From contig NZ_QOWJ01000018.1 of the NCBI RefSeq assembly GCF_003332885.2, forward strand, positions 1 to 64,000: a stretch of DNA of 64,000 nucleotides. The letters run 5' to 3'. The notes under the pieces were generated by a model. That model saw nothing but the letters and a program-made list of their open reading frames with translations. It was not told the origin of the DNA and ran no database searches. Shown piece after piece: positions 53,426-62,515 of this stretch. The DNA comes from Paracnuella aquatica (GTDB lineage: Bacteria; Bacteroidota; Bacteroidia; Chitinophagales; Chitinophagaceae). The translations under genes and the position numbers were made by a program. Numbering within the stretch: the stretch's first letter is position 1; every line of letters begins with the position of its first letter.

Positions 53426-54835
53426 TTAGTGATAAAACGCCTGTAAAAACCGGATGGTATTTCCGTACATAAAACGATCAATCACTTCTTCGGCATCGAC
53501 CTGCTGGTTTACAGCCAAATGCAAATGGCGGCGTTTGAGAAATTTATCGGCAAGAGGCACCAGTGCTTTTGCAAGCGGCTCCAGGCCTGCAGCAGTAAGC
53601 ACACCGGGCAACGGATAAATGCTGCCATCAAAATCGGAACCCACTGCGCAGCAATCCCACCCGGGCAGACCCATTCGGTCGCAGGTGGCGGCCACATGCT
53701 GCAATTGGTTCCAAATAATTTGTGCCGATTTTTGAATGGCAGTGGCATGTGGCTGTTGTTGCCAGTATTGTTTTATTTTTTGCCGGTCGGTATGCACGGC
53801 CAGGTCCATTTGCAGGCCAATCAACCCATCCGATTGTGCAATCAGCACTATTTCTTCGTCGAAAAAATTAAGGTCAGATTCATTGAAAATATCCGCTCCG
53901 CCATTTGCCTTTTTTTCGCCATCCAATTGCCGGCCGGTAACCGATGCATGGCTGGCCACCAGCGGAATGGGCCTGCCGGCATAATGTTGTTGCAGCAGTG
54001 CATAATATTCCAGCCGGGCAGCAAGGCTCATATGTTTCAGGTCAATGTAAATCGGCCGGCCATTACCAGTATCCAGCAGGGCGTGAATCACTTTTTGCCC
54101 AATTGGACTGATGCCCTTATCCAGGTTCAACTGCTGGTCCACCAGCTTGCCCAACCGCTGCAGGCTTCGGGCATGCCCGCACAGATCGTTGTTGAAGTTG
54201 TGCGCCAACCCAATGAACAAGGGCACATGCGCCCACTTTTTTACAACGGCAATGTTGGCTAAAATTTCGGGCTCCGAAATGGGCACTCCGTACTCCTGCA
54301 ACCCCGAATTAAATACATGTGCCCCTTCAATGGTCAGCACCACTGCAATGGTGTTGGGTTGTTGCAGTGCTCCGGCCACATCAGCCCAGTTGCCGGTAAG
54401 CTGCCAGCGGTGGCCTGTTCCATGCACGGCCTTTTCCCGAACGCTTCGTTGCACAAATTCATATTCGGCCAACAGGTCGGTAAAATAGTTGTTATGCTGT
54501 TGCAGGTACCTAACGCGTTGATATCCGATTTCAATACCCCAATCGGCGAGGTAAGCCGCCAGCGGCGGCCATATTTTTTTATGTGTAAAAAAACCTTTTT
54601 CAAACGGATATAAGGAAACCAAAGCCACGCGGGCCCCGGCATGGGCCATAGTACTGAAATCGGTTTGCGAAAATTTGGTGATGCCCGTATAGCGCTGCAC
54701 CATGCGCCGGTATAATGAAGGCGGCACTGGCTGCCACATACAACTGCGGGAGGAGCGCTGCTTATCGAAACTGTGCCCGAATGTTTTCAGGTTGGGATGG
54801 CAATGCACATCGGCATAACAAAATCGATTGTCCAT
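53426..54835 (-). CDS. M19 (renal dipeptidase)-like metallopeptidase
   Basis: A 469-residue amidohydrolase-fold protein. Metal-site candidates are ADVHCHPN (His-x-His), TIEGAHVF (bridging Glu), YIDLKHMS (His), VASHASV (His) and GSDFDGSIYP (Asp). These are in the order found in membrane dipeptidases (M19), although the spacing between them is longer than usual. No signal peptide is seen, so it would be cytoplasmic. The likely role is hydrolysis of dipeptides, perhaps cell-wall derived. It is preceded by the desaturase gene on the same strand, 14 bases away. Confidence 0.82.
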   Translation of the reverse strand: MDNRFCYADVHCHPNLKTFGHSFDKQRSSRSCMWQPVPPSLYRRMVQRYTGITKFSQTDFSTMAHAGARVALVSLYPFEKGFFTHKKIWPPLAAYLADWGIEIGYQRVRYLQQHNNYFTDLLAEYEFVQRSVREKAVHGTGHRWQLTGNWADVAGALQQPNTIAVVLTIEGAHVFNSGLQEYGVPISEPEILANIAVVKKWAHVPLFIGLAHNFNNDLCGHARSLQRLGKLVDQQLNLDKGISPIGQKVIHALLDTGNGRPIYIDLKHMSLAARLEYYALLQQHYAGRPIPLVASHASVTGRQLDGEKKANGGADIFNESDLNFFDEEIVLIAQSDGLIGLQMDLAVHTDRQKIKQYWQQQPHATAIQKSAQIIWNQLQHVAATCDRMGLPGWDCCAVGSDFDGSIYPLPGVLTAAGLEPLAKALVPLADKFLKRRHLHLAVNQQVDAEEVIDRFMYGNTIRFLQAFYH

Positions 54836-54849
54836 AAGCGTTATATTGG

Positions 54850-55986
54850 TTATAGGTCATCCTCCAATAATTCCAGCGCTTTGCCATTGCGGCGAATAAG
54901 GCGGTAGTGTTGCACAAACGTGTACATCAACGGATACGACCGGTATGGAATTCCTTTTGCGGCACAAAAACTTTGGATCTCGGCGGTCACTTCCTTTGCA
55001 TATACATAGCTGATGTTGGGAAATAAATGGTGTGCGATGTGATAGTTGTAGTTACCCAGTACATGCCGTGAAAACCAATTATCGCCCACCACATCGTTGG
55101 TGGTGAGCATTTGATGCATGAACCAGCTTTGTTGCAGCTCCAGGTTGCTGTCGGTTTCCGGAAATAGATTGCTGGTATTTACATGTGGCGGTATTAGCAC
55201 CAGCAGGGCAAACAAACCCGCAACAAAAAGCATGAGTAAAAAAGCGGCGGCAATTTGCTGCCAATTGAAAGGTGTAAGCCACAGCGGCACCACGAATAAA
55301 TAAAACACGAAGAAAAGCTTGAAGAAAAAAAGTTTGAAGTGTTCAACAAGCGGCGGTGCACCCAGTTTACGTACAATAGTACCGGCGTTGTAAAAGTCCT
55401 TGAAATCGCGGATCAGAAACCAGTTGGTAATAAAAAGCGGGTACAAAAAAATGAGCAGGTGCTGATAACGGATGCCCCACTTTTTATGGTCGCCGGGATG
55501 TACTTTTAAAAACCGGCATTTTTCAATATCACTATCCCAGCCCTGCACGTTGGTGTAATTGTGGTGCAGCCGCACATGCCGCCGTTTCCACATGTAACTG
55601 TTGGCGCCAATAAGGTCGAACACCAGCAGGTACCGCCGGTTCAACCGTTTGGAACGAAACAAATTTTCGTGGCAGGCCTCGTGTATCAGGTTTACAAAAA
55701 TGATCACCAGCAGCAGCCCAAGACAAGTGTATGCCGTCAGGAAAACAGTATAGGTTTCAGCCACCAAACCCAGGGCATAAAAACCCAGGTACAGCAGCGG
55801 CAATACAAAAGCTTTGGCACGAGCCCACCGCTGCCGGTGGGGTGGTGCAGCCGAAAGCACCTGCTGTACTTTTTTTCTTAATTCGGCAAAAAGTTTTGCG
55901 TCGGTTGGGCTGCCCATAAACCGGGGCAGCGCGGTGGTGGCTTGCAGGTGCATATGGCGGTGGTTTAAAGCGTCAGCGATGGCCAT
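54850..55986 (-). CDS. Membrane fatty acid desaturase-like protein
   Basis: A 378-residue protein with four or more membrane helices and the three histidine boxes of the di-iron desaturase/hydroxylase family: HEACHENLF, RRHVRLHHNYTNV and NYHIAHHLFP. The probable role is introducing double bonds into membrane acyl chains. Its stop is 14 bases before the start of the M19-like gene, so the two are likely co-transcribed, although no functional link is obvious. Confidence 0.92.
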   Translation of the reverse strand: MAIADALNHRHMHLQATTALPRFMGSPTDAKLFAELRKKVQQVLSAAPPHRQRWARAKAFVLPLLYLGFYALGLVAETYTVFLTAYTCLGLLLVIIFVNLIHEACHENLFRSKRLNRRYLLVFDLIGANSYMWKRRHVRLHHNYTNVQGWDSDIEKCRFLKVHPGDHKKWGIRYQHLLIFLYPLFITNWFLIRDFKDFYNAGTIVRKLGAPPLVEHFKLFFFKLFFVFYLFVVPLWLTPFNWQQIAAAFLLMLFVAGLFALLVLIPPHVNTSNLFPETDSNLELQQSWFMHQMLTTNDVVGDNWFSRHVLGNYNYHIAHHLFPNISYVYAKEVTAEIQSFCAAKGIPYRSYPLMYTFVQHYRLIRRNGKALELLEDDL

Positions 55987-56450
55987 ACAGGCAGTGCGTG
56001 CAGCAGTACAGGTGGGGCGCTGCTGTTATATGATGCACGGGCTGTACGTATTAAAATAACATTGTTTAGCGGCTTTTGCAAGCCTGGCGCTTTGCTGTAT
56101 TGGACTAAAATCATTTGCATGCTTTTACCAAAGCATAAAAATGAAGCAAGCCAAACAACCACAAATAAAATTTACCGCAGGGGCTTTTGCTCCTGCGAAA
56201 CTTTGCTTAACTTATTGTTGTAAAAAACGAAAGCCAGTGTTCCTTGTTTAAGCTTTTACAACGGGCATTGTACCACACCCACGGCACGCAGTTATTTCTT
56301 CGGCTAACCGGCTTCTACCAACGGCATCGTCAGCAACGGCAACAGGTTCTCAACTTTAAAGGGGCAGCAAGGCCCGGCATTTCCGCAACAAAAGCGTATG
56401 CATGAACCACTCCGCTATCGCCTATTGTTCACGTACAAAAACTATGAACG
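55987..56450. other. Gene-free spacer
   Basis: About 460 bases between divergent genes. It holds a hairpin at 56176-56197 (CGCAGGGGC with GCTCCTGCG, loop TTTT). A 36-codon frame at 56141-56251 is not convincing. Nothing else recognised. Confidence 0.5.
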
Positions 56451-56873
56451 ATGAAAGAAGAAAACACCTCGCTGCTTCGAAAATTGTTTGGTGCCTGGCC
56501 CCGCGCCAACAGTCCGCAAACCGAACGTCAGGTAACCACCACCGCTTACTCGCAACCCCATGTGCTGCAACAAAAAATGCGCGAAGAAAAATTGACCCAT
56601 GGCGAAACGGTGCTGGCATCCCTCTCGCCGGTGCGGCTCGATAAAGAGCCCGAAGGAATTGTGCTGTATTTCTGCCCCATGCGCACCATCAAGGTGCAGC
56701 AAACCGTAACCTGCGGCGATGGCGGCATCATCCCTGCACAGGTGCTGGTGGAAGGACTAAAAGTGCCGGACAGTTTGTCGCCCGGCTATTACACGTTGAA
56801 AAATGTGGTGCTATCCTCTAACGGCACCATCCAAGTAAAAGCCACTGCAGAAACCGCCTGGGAAAAAGCATGA
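56451..56873 (+). CDS. Hypothetical protein
   Basis: A 140-residue soluble protein with a basic N-terminus (MKEENTSLLRKLFGAWPRAN) and a beta-rich C-terminal half (GIVLYFCPMRTIKVQQTVTCGDGGIIPAQVLVEGLKVPDSL, YYTLKNVVLSSNGTIQVKATAET). It has no signal peptide. The codon pattern and a strong terminator directly downstream support a real gene. No family recognised. Confidence 0.7.
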   Translation: MKEENTSLLRKLFGAWPRANSPQTERQVTTTAYSQPHVLQQKMREEKLTHGETVLASLSPVRLDKEPEGIVLYFCPMRTIKVQQTVTCGDGGIIPAQVLVEGLKVPDSLSPGYYTLKNVVLSSNGTIQVKATAETAWEKA

Positions 56874-56900
56874 TGCTTTTTTACATTCGATGCTGCATAA

Positions 56901-56933
56901 ACAAAGGCTGCCCTTGTTGGGGGCAGCCTTTGT
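56901..56933. terminator. Bidirectional terminator
   Basis: A 13-bp perfect stem (56901-56913 with 56921-56933, core AAAGGCTGCCC) with a 7-base loop lies between convergent genes. Confidence 0.88.
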
Positions 56934-56953
56934 TTGTGTGCCAACACTATTTT

Positions 56954-57448
56954 TTACCAACCATAACTCCATGCAAGTGCGGCGGCCAGCAATACCAGCA
57001 ACAGCACCACGTACAACCCGCCCAGAATCAACCCGGTCAATGCAAACCAGTACGACCTGCGATTGGGGTTTTTGGAAATGCCAATGATACCGGCAACCAA
57101 AGCAGCAGGCACCAGCAGCAAAGCCGCTGTCGGCACAGTAAAAAGCGACACCACCAACAGGATGCCCGAAACAAGGGCAACGGTTCCCATAACGTCTTTG
57201 GTACGTTGTTTTTTATCGGCTTTGGCCATCCATTTTTGCACCCACTTTTTTTGTGTCCACTGCAGCAAAACCTGCTGCAGTTTTGGATGCTTTTGCAAAT
57301 AAGCCGCACCGGGATCGGGCTTTTGTTTTGCCGGTTTTGTATCAGTAGGGTTAAATGCAGCAGTGTGTGGGTTTGCAGGCATTGTTGCGGCAAATGTATT
57401 TGGCAATATCGCCGCCAGTATACACAGGAGCAGGACGAACCTTTTCAT
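56954..57448 (-). CDS. Secreted or membrane protein with signal peptide and two helices
   Basis: A 164-residue protein: signal peptide MKRFVLLLCILAAILPNTFA, a basic linker (DTKPAKQKPDPGAAYLQKHPKLQQVLLQWTQKKWVQKWM), then two membrane segments (MGTVALVSGILLVVSLFTVPTAALLLVPAALVAGIIGI and YWFALTGLILGGLYVVLLLVLLAAALAW). It fits the family of small Bacteroidota membrane proteins with a charged N-terminal part. Function unknown. The start is ATG 57448. Confidence 0.75.
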   Translation of the reverse strand: MKRFVLLLCILAAILPNTFAATMPANPHTAAFNPTDTKPAKQKPDPGAAYLQKHPKLQQVLLQWTQKKWVQKWMAKADKKQRTKDVMGTVALVSGILLVVSLFTVPTAALLLVPAALVAGIIGISKNPNRRSYWFALTGLILGGLYVVLLLVLLAAALAWSYGW

Positions 57449-57721
57449 AGCAGTTGTTTGTTCTAAACTATACAATATTACGGCAGCCATGCAACTGCAC
57501 TGTTTCAGCTGCCGTATGCATTTAAGAATGGTATTTTAGGAGTGTTGGCTGCAAAATGAAGCGCTGAAAATTGATGTTGTTGCCATGCAACGAGCACCAA
57601 AATATTATTTGAAAAACCGGCAGCGCCATTTACAACCGCCTGTATATTGATCCCCGACACAATTCCTGAATCTATTTATTCATGCAGCAGCCATTGCTAT
57701 TTTGCAAGTCAAAAAATAACC

Positions 57722-58177
57722 ATGACGCAAAATATTGTGCGGCCGACCGAAGAAGACTTTGATGTGCTTACCCAATTGTGGGAAGCATCGGTGCGGGCAA
57801 CGCACCATTTTTTACAACCCAAAGATATTTTGTGGCTTAAACCAAAGATCCGCAACGAATACCTGTACGCCGTAGAACTGTATTGCAGTAAAAATAGTGG
57901 GGGTGCAATTGAAGGGTTTCTGGGCACATCGGCAGATAAAATTGAAATGCTGTTCATTCATCCGCAGGCCAGGGGCAAGGGTGTAGGCAAAAACCTGTTG
58001 CGCTATGCCGTTAACGAGTTGGGTAAAACCAAAGTAGATGTAAACGAGCAAAACGAACAGGCAGTTGGCTTTTACCGGCACATGGGCTTTACCGTTATCG
58101 ACCGAACCGAAACGGACAGCCTGGGCAAGCCTTATCCAATATTGTGTATGGAACGGCCCACATCGTTGCACATATAG
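57722..58177 (+). CDS. GNAT-family acetyltransferase
   Basis: A 151-residue GNAT protein. RPTEEDFDVLTQLWEASVRATHHFL at the N-terminus resembles the YjaB/YafP branch. The acetyl-CoA loop is FIHPQARGKGVGKNLLRYAV, and VDVNEQNEQAVGFYRHMGF closes the fold. The substrate is unknown. The ATG at 57722 starts the conserved region. Confidence 0.88.
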   Translation: MTQNIVRPTEEDFDVLTQLWEASVRATHHFLQPKDILWLKPKIRNEYLYAVELYCSKNSGGAIEGFLGTSADKIEMLFIHPQARGKGVGKNLLRYAVNELGKTKVDVNEQNEQAVGFYRHMGFTVIDRTETDSLGKPYPILCMERPTSLHI

Positions 58178-58209
58178 GCGCCACCAAACAAGCATCGGCG
58201 CTGCATATT

Positions 58210-58250
58210 ACAAAAAGGCCAGGCATGTATTCAATGCCTGGCCTTTTTGT
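58210..58250. terminator. Strong bidirectional terminator
   Basis: A 17-bp perfect stem (58210-58226 with 58234-58250, core GGCCAGGCAT) with A and T runs at the base and a 7-base loop lies between convergent genes. Confidence 0.93.
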
Positions 58251-58262
58251 AGAAAATATGAT

Positions 58263-58700
58263 TTAGAAGCCATCGGTGGTGAGCACTACTTGTGCGCCGG
58301 GATAATTGGTTTCAGCGGTGCCTTCGGCAGTAACAAACAGCCTTGTGGGCTTGTAAGCAGATACTGTTTCCAATTGAGCCCGCAGTGTGCTGGAAAACAA
58401 GCCGCTGCTGGTTTTGAGCTGTCCCAGCTTTTTAATGCCGTCCCGGCTTTCAATCCACACCACGTACACGTTTTGCGGCACCGGCAGCCGTCTCGGTTCT
58501 GCCAGGTTTTTTACCGATACATCAATAGCGTGGTTATTGTTTTTATCTTTTTTGATTTTTACAAAACCCTCCGCAGCGGGCACTACGGTCGATGTGTTGA
58601 AAGCGATTTTACGGTTGCACGAAGCCATTGTTACCGCGAAGAGGAGCACCAGCATTGCCAGCACCCTGCGGTTGATCACATTGTAGAAAAAATGAGCCAT
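58263..58700 (-). CDS. Putative lipoprotein of unknown function
   Basis: A 145-residue protein with a lipobox (AVTMASC, cysteine at residue 28) after a hydrophobic segment, then a beta-rich domain (AAEGFVKIKKDKNNNHAIDVSVKNLAEP, NVYVVWIESRDGIKKLGQLKTSSGLFSSTL, FVTAEGTAETNYPGAQVVLTTDGF). It may be an anti-sigma-like or cupredoxin-like fold, but no family is certain. It lies next to a small membrane protein gene on the same strand. Confidence 0.75.
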   Translation of the reverse strand: MAHFFYNVINRRVLAMLVLLFAVTMASCNRKIAFNTSTVVPAAEGFVKIKKDKNNNHAIDVSVKNLAEPRRLPVPQNVYVVWIESRDGIKKLGQLKTSSGLFSSTLRAQLETVSAYKPTRLFVTAEGTAETNYPGAQVVLTTDGF

Positions 58701-58756
58701 TCTGTAGGAATTTATATAACCCAACGGCTCAAAAACCAAACCACAAGCGCTGTACA

Positions 58757-58984
58757 TCAGGCATGCACTGTTGCCAGGCGCCGGCCCAGGCGGCGTGCAG
58801 GCATGTGGCGCCGCACCAAATGAAAGTGCGCTGCGAGTTTTCCTAAATATCCCACAACTTGGTTAATGAATACCACCAGTTGGTGACAGGCAAATAACAG
58901 GATGAGCACTGCGTACATGGGCAGCAGGAACAACATAAATGCGTAATACAGCATCAACCCGGCAAAATTCATCAAAGCGTTCAT
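58757..58984 (-). CDS. Small membrane protein (possible)
   Basis: Seventy-five residues with one or two hydrophobic segments (MNFAGLMLYYAFMLFLLPMYAVLILLFACHQLVVFI) and a basic tail (HLVRRHMPARRLGRRLATVHA). A clean ATG and position upstream of the lipoprotein gene support it, but the composition is unusual and no relative was recognised. Confidence 0.5.
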   Translation of the reverse strand: MNALMNFAGLMLYYAFMLFLLPMYAVLILLFACHQLVVFINQVVGYLGKLAAHFHLVRRHMPARRLGRRLATVHA

Positions 58985-59180
58985 GGCGTGGTGTTTTTAG
59001 GCGGTACTTCAGGGAGGAGGGCTGGATTAAACGCTGGGAATTTGCACAGGAATCGGAGGGCGAACGGTACTAACTAGGACAGAAATCAGCAGCTGTTTGT
59101 TGCATGAAACTATAAAAAATATTTGGAAGCATCATGTTACAGTCGTCCCAATTGTTACATCCGTAATAATTAGGATAAAA

Positions 59181-59238
59181 ATCCCGTACCAGCACCGGTT
59201 GGGAAATTTGTGATCCCAACTAAATGCCGGTACGGGAT
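59181..59238 (-). terminator. Two-tier hairpin after the lipoprotein gene
   Basis: Outer arms ATCCCGTACC (59181-59190) and GGTACGGGAT (59229-59238) enclose an inner stem GTTGGGA (59198-59204) with TCCCAAC (59214-59220). The U-run on the minus transcript after the outer stem makes it a terminator for the gene ending at 59282. Confidence 0.7.
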
Positions 59239-59281
59239 GGATGGAGCGCAATTGAACAGCGCCGGAATGCTTTGATCTTAT

Positions 59282-59815
59282 TTACTGTTTTACATAGGCC
59301 ACCGTGGTGCCGTCGGCGTGGGTGAGCAGCAGGGCCCGCTGGCCGCGGCTGTCGGTGCCTATTTCAAACCCGGCGTAAGTAGAGGTTTTGTTGGGATACA
59401 CTTCATCGCTGCCAAAAGCTTTGGACGAACTGTTGCGGCTGGTGGTGTAGGCACCGCGGGCCCGGTGAAACGAAATGTTGCTGCCATCAATTTCCACCGA
59501 TCCGTAACCAGTCCATTTGGCCCATGCAGAAACGCCGTATTGGTAAGTGGCCAGGTAGCCGTCTTCTTTTACCGTTCCGTCTTTCTTAATCTCGTATCCC
59601 AGGAAATATTCGTTGGTGTTGTACGTAGTGCCCGAGGGAATGTTGTACACGGTACTGCCCGAAATGCCAACGATGGCCCAGCGCCCTACCAGTTCATCGG
59701 GCACCGGGTTGGTGCGGGGCGTGCCGATGTTGTCAAATTGTTCATCGGTTTTGGTGCAGTGGGTAAACGCCAGGGCAATAGCTGCAAACAAGCAGCACAG
59801 AAATAATGCTCTCAT
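59282..59815 (-). CDS. Putative lipoprotein of unknown function
   Basis: A 177-residue protein with a lipobox (AFTHC, cysteine at residue 20) and a beta-rich mature domain with Gly, Thr, Tyr and Ser (VGRWAIVGISGSTVYNIPSG, YATYQYGVSAWAKWTGYGSVEIDGSNISF). The VGRW opening resembles lipocalin-like domains of small Bacteroidota lipoproteins. It ends near the two-tier terminator. No function proposed. Confidence 0.78.
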   Translation of the reverse strand: MRALFLCCLFAAIALAFTHCTKTDEQFDNIGTPRTNPVPDELVGRWAIVGISGSTVYNIPSGTTYNTNEYFLGYEIKKDGTVKEDGYLATYQYGVSAWAKWTGYGSVEIDGSNISFHRARGAYTTSRNSSSKAFGSDEVYPNKTSTYAGFEIGTDSRGQRALLLTHADGTTVAYVKQ

Positions 59816-60079
59816 AATGTTGGTTTTGGTTGGGGGTAAAATAAAAGATGCGCTGCAAGATTAACCCCGCAACGGCGCCGCAAAAAGCCGAAGATTGCCG
59901 ATCAGCAAAAAAGGCTGCATGAGCAGCCGTTTATGCTACACGAGTGGAAGGATCGAGTGAATGGAGGAGAACTTTTTTACAGCAATAAAAAGGTGCCGCA
60001 AAAAGCAAAGGCGCATGTACCAAAAGCATTTACAAAGGTTAGGATGCGCCTTTCTCAAAGTGCGGAAAAATAACAGCGA

Positions 60080-60295
60080 TCAGGAAAGCGAAGGAGCAGC
60101 AAAACTGTTGGCCGTAATAGGCATTGGGTTGACCACAATAAACTCTGGCGGCACAGGTGTTTCCTGCAACAGCATTTGGTACTTTACTTTCAGGTGGCGC
60201 TTAAACGAGCCCAGGTAACCGGGCTTGGAAATAAATTCCCGGTTCAGGTTTACCGACTCGATAAAGTCGTTACCGAGGTACATCATCAACTCCAT
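60080..60295 (-). CDS. Small hypothetical protein
   Basis: A 71-residue soluble protein from the ATG at 60295 (MELMMYLGNDFIESVNL), with KPGYLGSFKRHLKVKYQMLLQ in the middle and PPEFIVV near the end. The amino-acid pattern looks like a genuine small protein. The upstream frame to 60388 is basic and hydrophobic and probably not translated. No family recognised. Confidence 0.6.
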   Translation of the reverse strand: MELMMYLGNDFIESVNLNREFISKPGYLGSFKRHLKVKYQMLLQETPVPPEFIVVNPMPITANSFAAPSLS

Positions 60296-60481
60296 AGGTG
60301 GGTTTATATTGGATGGAGTAAAACAATTAATTTTTTCCCTTTTGTGCAAAAAGCAAAAGGGGAATTTGGCGCTACTAAGTAAAACCACATAAAGCCGTTA
60401 AGGGCAAAAGGCGTAAGCCGCCATGTTACCAAACAATGCCGAAGCCATCGAATTAAATCCTGCTATTGCGCAGGCAAATGT

Positions 60482-60784
60482 TCAGCGAAATAAAAGATTA
60501 GCCTGAACCGGCGGTTCTGGCGTTTTTCTCCGGCCTTTGCGGCCTGCTTTCAGGCTTTGGTGCAACAGCAATTTTGCCTTTTCGGTCAGTGCATAAAAAC
60601 GGCCAAAATTGTCGCGGTGGGTTTGTTGCAGGTACCCTTCCGATAACAGCATTTGCAACTCGTCCCGCTCAATTCTTGTTTTGCCAATAAGCACAATGTC
60701 GGGGAAATAATGATAGTCCATTACCGGGCGGTTGTACGCTTTCAGTAAAAGCGCCAGCAGGGCGGTATGTTCCAGCCGCGGCAT
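60482..60784 (-). CDS. Small protein with winged-helix-like pattern
   Basis: One hundred residues. The first 75 (EHTALLALLLKAYNRPVMDYHYFP, RIERDELQMLLSEGYLQQ, FYALTEKAKLLLHQSLKAG) resemble a winged-helix domain with a terminal wing (GRFYALTEKAKLLL). The tail is basic (GRKGRRKTPEPP). It may be a DNA-binding protein; this is inferred from pattern only. Confidence 0.6.
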   Translation of the reverse strand: MPRLEHTALLALLLKAYNRPVMDYHYFPDIVLIGKTRIERDELQMLLSEGYLQQTHRDNFGRFYALTEKAKLLLHQSLKAGRKGRRKTPEPPVQANLLFR

Positions 60785-60920
60785 TAAATGTATGGATGTG
60801 GGGTTAGTGTGGATAAATGTATAAAAACCATGCCTGTCAAGGCATTAGCAGGGCCAACTCAATAGAAAATTCAATAGCGGCACCTTTTTTTCTACATACC
60901 GATCAGGTATTATTTTGCTT

Positions 60921-61853
60921 ATGGCCCAACACCGCCCGGCCGGCTTTAATTTTTCCATTTTGGTGCGCCTGCTGCGCAGCGCCTTTGGCGTGCTGCAGCG
61001 CAACGACCCGTTGCGCATGGCCGGCGCCACGGCATTCTTTACCACTTTTGCGCTGCCGCCCATTCTCGTGATTTTAATTCAGTTGCTCAAACGCATCCTC
61101 AACCCGCGCTATGTGCGGGCCGAGTTGTTCAAAAGCCTTTCCGAAATTGTGGGCCCCGAAGCGGTGGAGCAAACGGTTGGCGTGCTGATGGCGTTTAGGC
61201 AGCTGGCGCAAAACACCTGGATCACCATTGGCGGCGCTGTTTTTTTGGTATTTGTGGCCACTACCTTGTTTACCATTATTTCCAACTCCATCAACCAAAT
61301 ATGGAAAATAAGGCCGCAAAAGCGCCATGGACTGGCCAAGCGACTGCGTACCCGCGGCCATGCCGTGGTCGTTATCTTAATTGCCGGGATGCTGTTCCTT
61401 ATTGGCCTGGTGGCCGAGGCATTGCAGTCGTTTATTGGCAGGGCAATCTTTGATTTTTCACCGCTAGCTTCTTTTTATTTCAATACCGCGGTCAGCAAAA
61501 TCGTTTCCCTCATTATTGTTACGCTGTGGTTCGGCATCATGTTTCGTTATCTGCCCGATGCCCGGCCCCGCTGGCCCATTGCACTGGTGGGCGGTTTTGT
61601 TACCAGCCTCCTGTTTGCCGTAGGCCGCATTATTCTGCGGGTGCTGCTATCGTACAGCAACCTCAATACGCTGTACGGCACATCGGCCTCGGTGGTGCTC
61701 CTGCTGCTGTTTGTATTTTACGCGGCCCTCATTCTTTATTTTGGTGCGGCATTTACCAAAGTATGGGCCCAGCACCGCAAAACGCCCATTGCCCCGCTGG
61801 CTCATGCCATGCATTATCGCCTTGTGGAAACGCCGCTGGACGAGGAGGATTGA
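60921..61853 (+). CDS. YihY/BrkB-family membrane protein
   Basis: A 310-residue inner-membrane protein with six helices. LRSAFGVLQRNDPLRMAGATAFFTTFALPPILVILIQLL at the N-terminus, TLFTIISNSINQIWKI in the middle and LLSYSNLNTLYGTSASVVLLLLFVFYAALILYFGAAFTKVWA near the end are family features. The function of the family is not settled. The ATG at 60921 is preferred to TTG 60915. Confidence 0.9.
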   Translation: MAQHRPAGFNFSILVRLLRSAFGVLQRNDPLRMAGATAFFTTFALPPILVILIQLLKRILNPRYVRAELFKSLSEIVGPEAVEQTVGVLMAFRQLAQNTWITIGGAVFLVFVATTLFTIISNSINQIWKIRPQKRHGLAKRLRTRGHAVVVILIAGMLFLIGLVAEALQSFIGRAIFDFSPLASFYFNTAVSKIVSLIIVTLWFGIMFRYLPDARPRWPIALVGGFVTSLLFAVGRIILRVLLSYSNLNTLYGTSASVVLLLLFVFYAALILYFGAAFTKVWAQHRKTPIAPLAHAMHYRLVETPLDEED

Positions 61854-61914
61854 CCAAATGCTGTGCAGCACCACAACAATGCGTACATTTATAGGGTACT
61901 AAATACAACATACT

Positions 61915-62073
61915 ATGGGATTACTGACACCAAAAGGAAAAAAAGGCGACGGCAAGAAAAATGCGGCGCCCAAGCCAGGCCAGCAATCAAAATTCATTCA
62001 GGGGCCCAACAGCAAAGGCCAGGCAAACGTGGGTAAAAAAGGCATGACCGGCGGCTCGCAGCGCGGAAGCTAA
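61915..62073 (+). CDS. Small basic protein
   Basis: A 52-residue frame with ATG 61915 and TAA 62071-62073. It is rich in Lys, Gly, Gln and Pro (MGLLTPKGKKGDGKKNAAPK ... GMTGGSQRGS). The start is 61 bases after the YihY gene stop, and a hairpin terminator follows. The codons look used in the local way. It may be a DNA-, RNA- or membrane-associated small protein; no function is claimed. Confidence 0.6.
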   Translation: MGLLTPKGKKGDGKKNAAPKPGQQSKFIQGPNSKGQANVGKKGMTGGSQRGS

Positions 62074-62147
62074 CGGCATACCTCACCGATAACGGACAAC
62101 AAACTGCAGGGCCGCAGGCCCAGTTGTAAGAGTTGATCCACATGACT

Positions 62148-62177
62148 AAAAAGGCTGTCCCCAGGGGCGGCTTTTTT
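62148..62177 (+). terminator. Terminator after the small basic protein gene
   Basis: AAAAAGGCTGTCC pairs (with G-U pairs) with GGGGCGGCTTTTTT, followed by a T-run, about 75 bases after the stop at 62073. The remaining spacer to 62515 holds no gene. Confidence 0.7.
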
Positions 62178-62515
62178 TATGGCAAAACCTGGTTTATGGC
62201 TGTTGCCAGTTTGCATTTTCCGAACAAATATTTACTAAGCGGGCAAAGAGCAAATACTTTTTTACTGAACATAAATATTTTGCTCCACTCTTCGGCTATG
62301 GTTCGCAAATTGTGTTAAATCGGGCTTAAGCTGCTTTGCCATTTATTTGTAAAACGATTTAGCATTGGGGTGCACTTTGCCCAAGCCATTTCATCCAACA
62401 AGTTCTGATTTTCGATCATTCCCCCAACCGCTTTGCACCCAAAAACATTGTTGTTTTAAACCAGTATTCCGGCTGGCACAATCCTTTCTGCATCCCCGTT
62501 TTAAAACAGTTAGCT

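Noticed and set aside
56141-56251. A 36-codon frame in the spacer before 56451
   Set aside because: Short, overlaps a hairpin, and has no supporting start context or family resemblance.
62221-62292. GAGCAAA...TTTTGCTC inverted words in an A/T-rich spacer
   Set aside because: Only a 7-bp match with a long loop; likely chance at this base composition.
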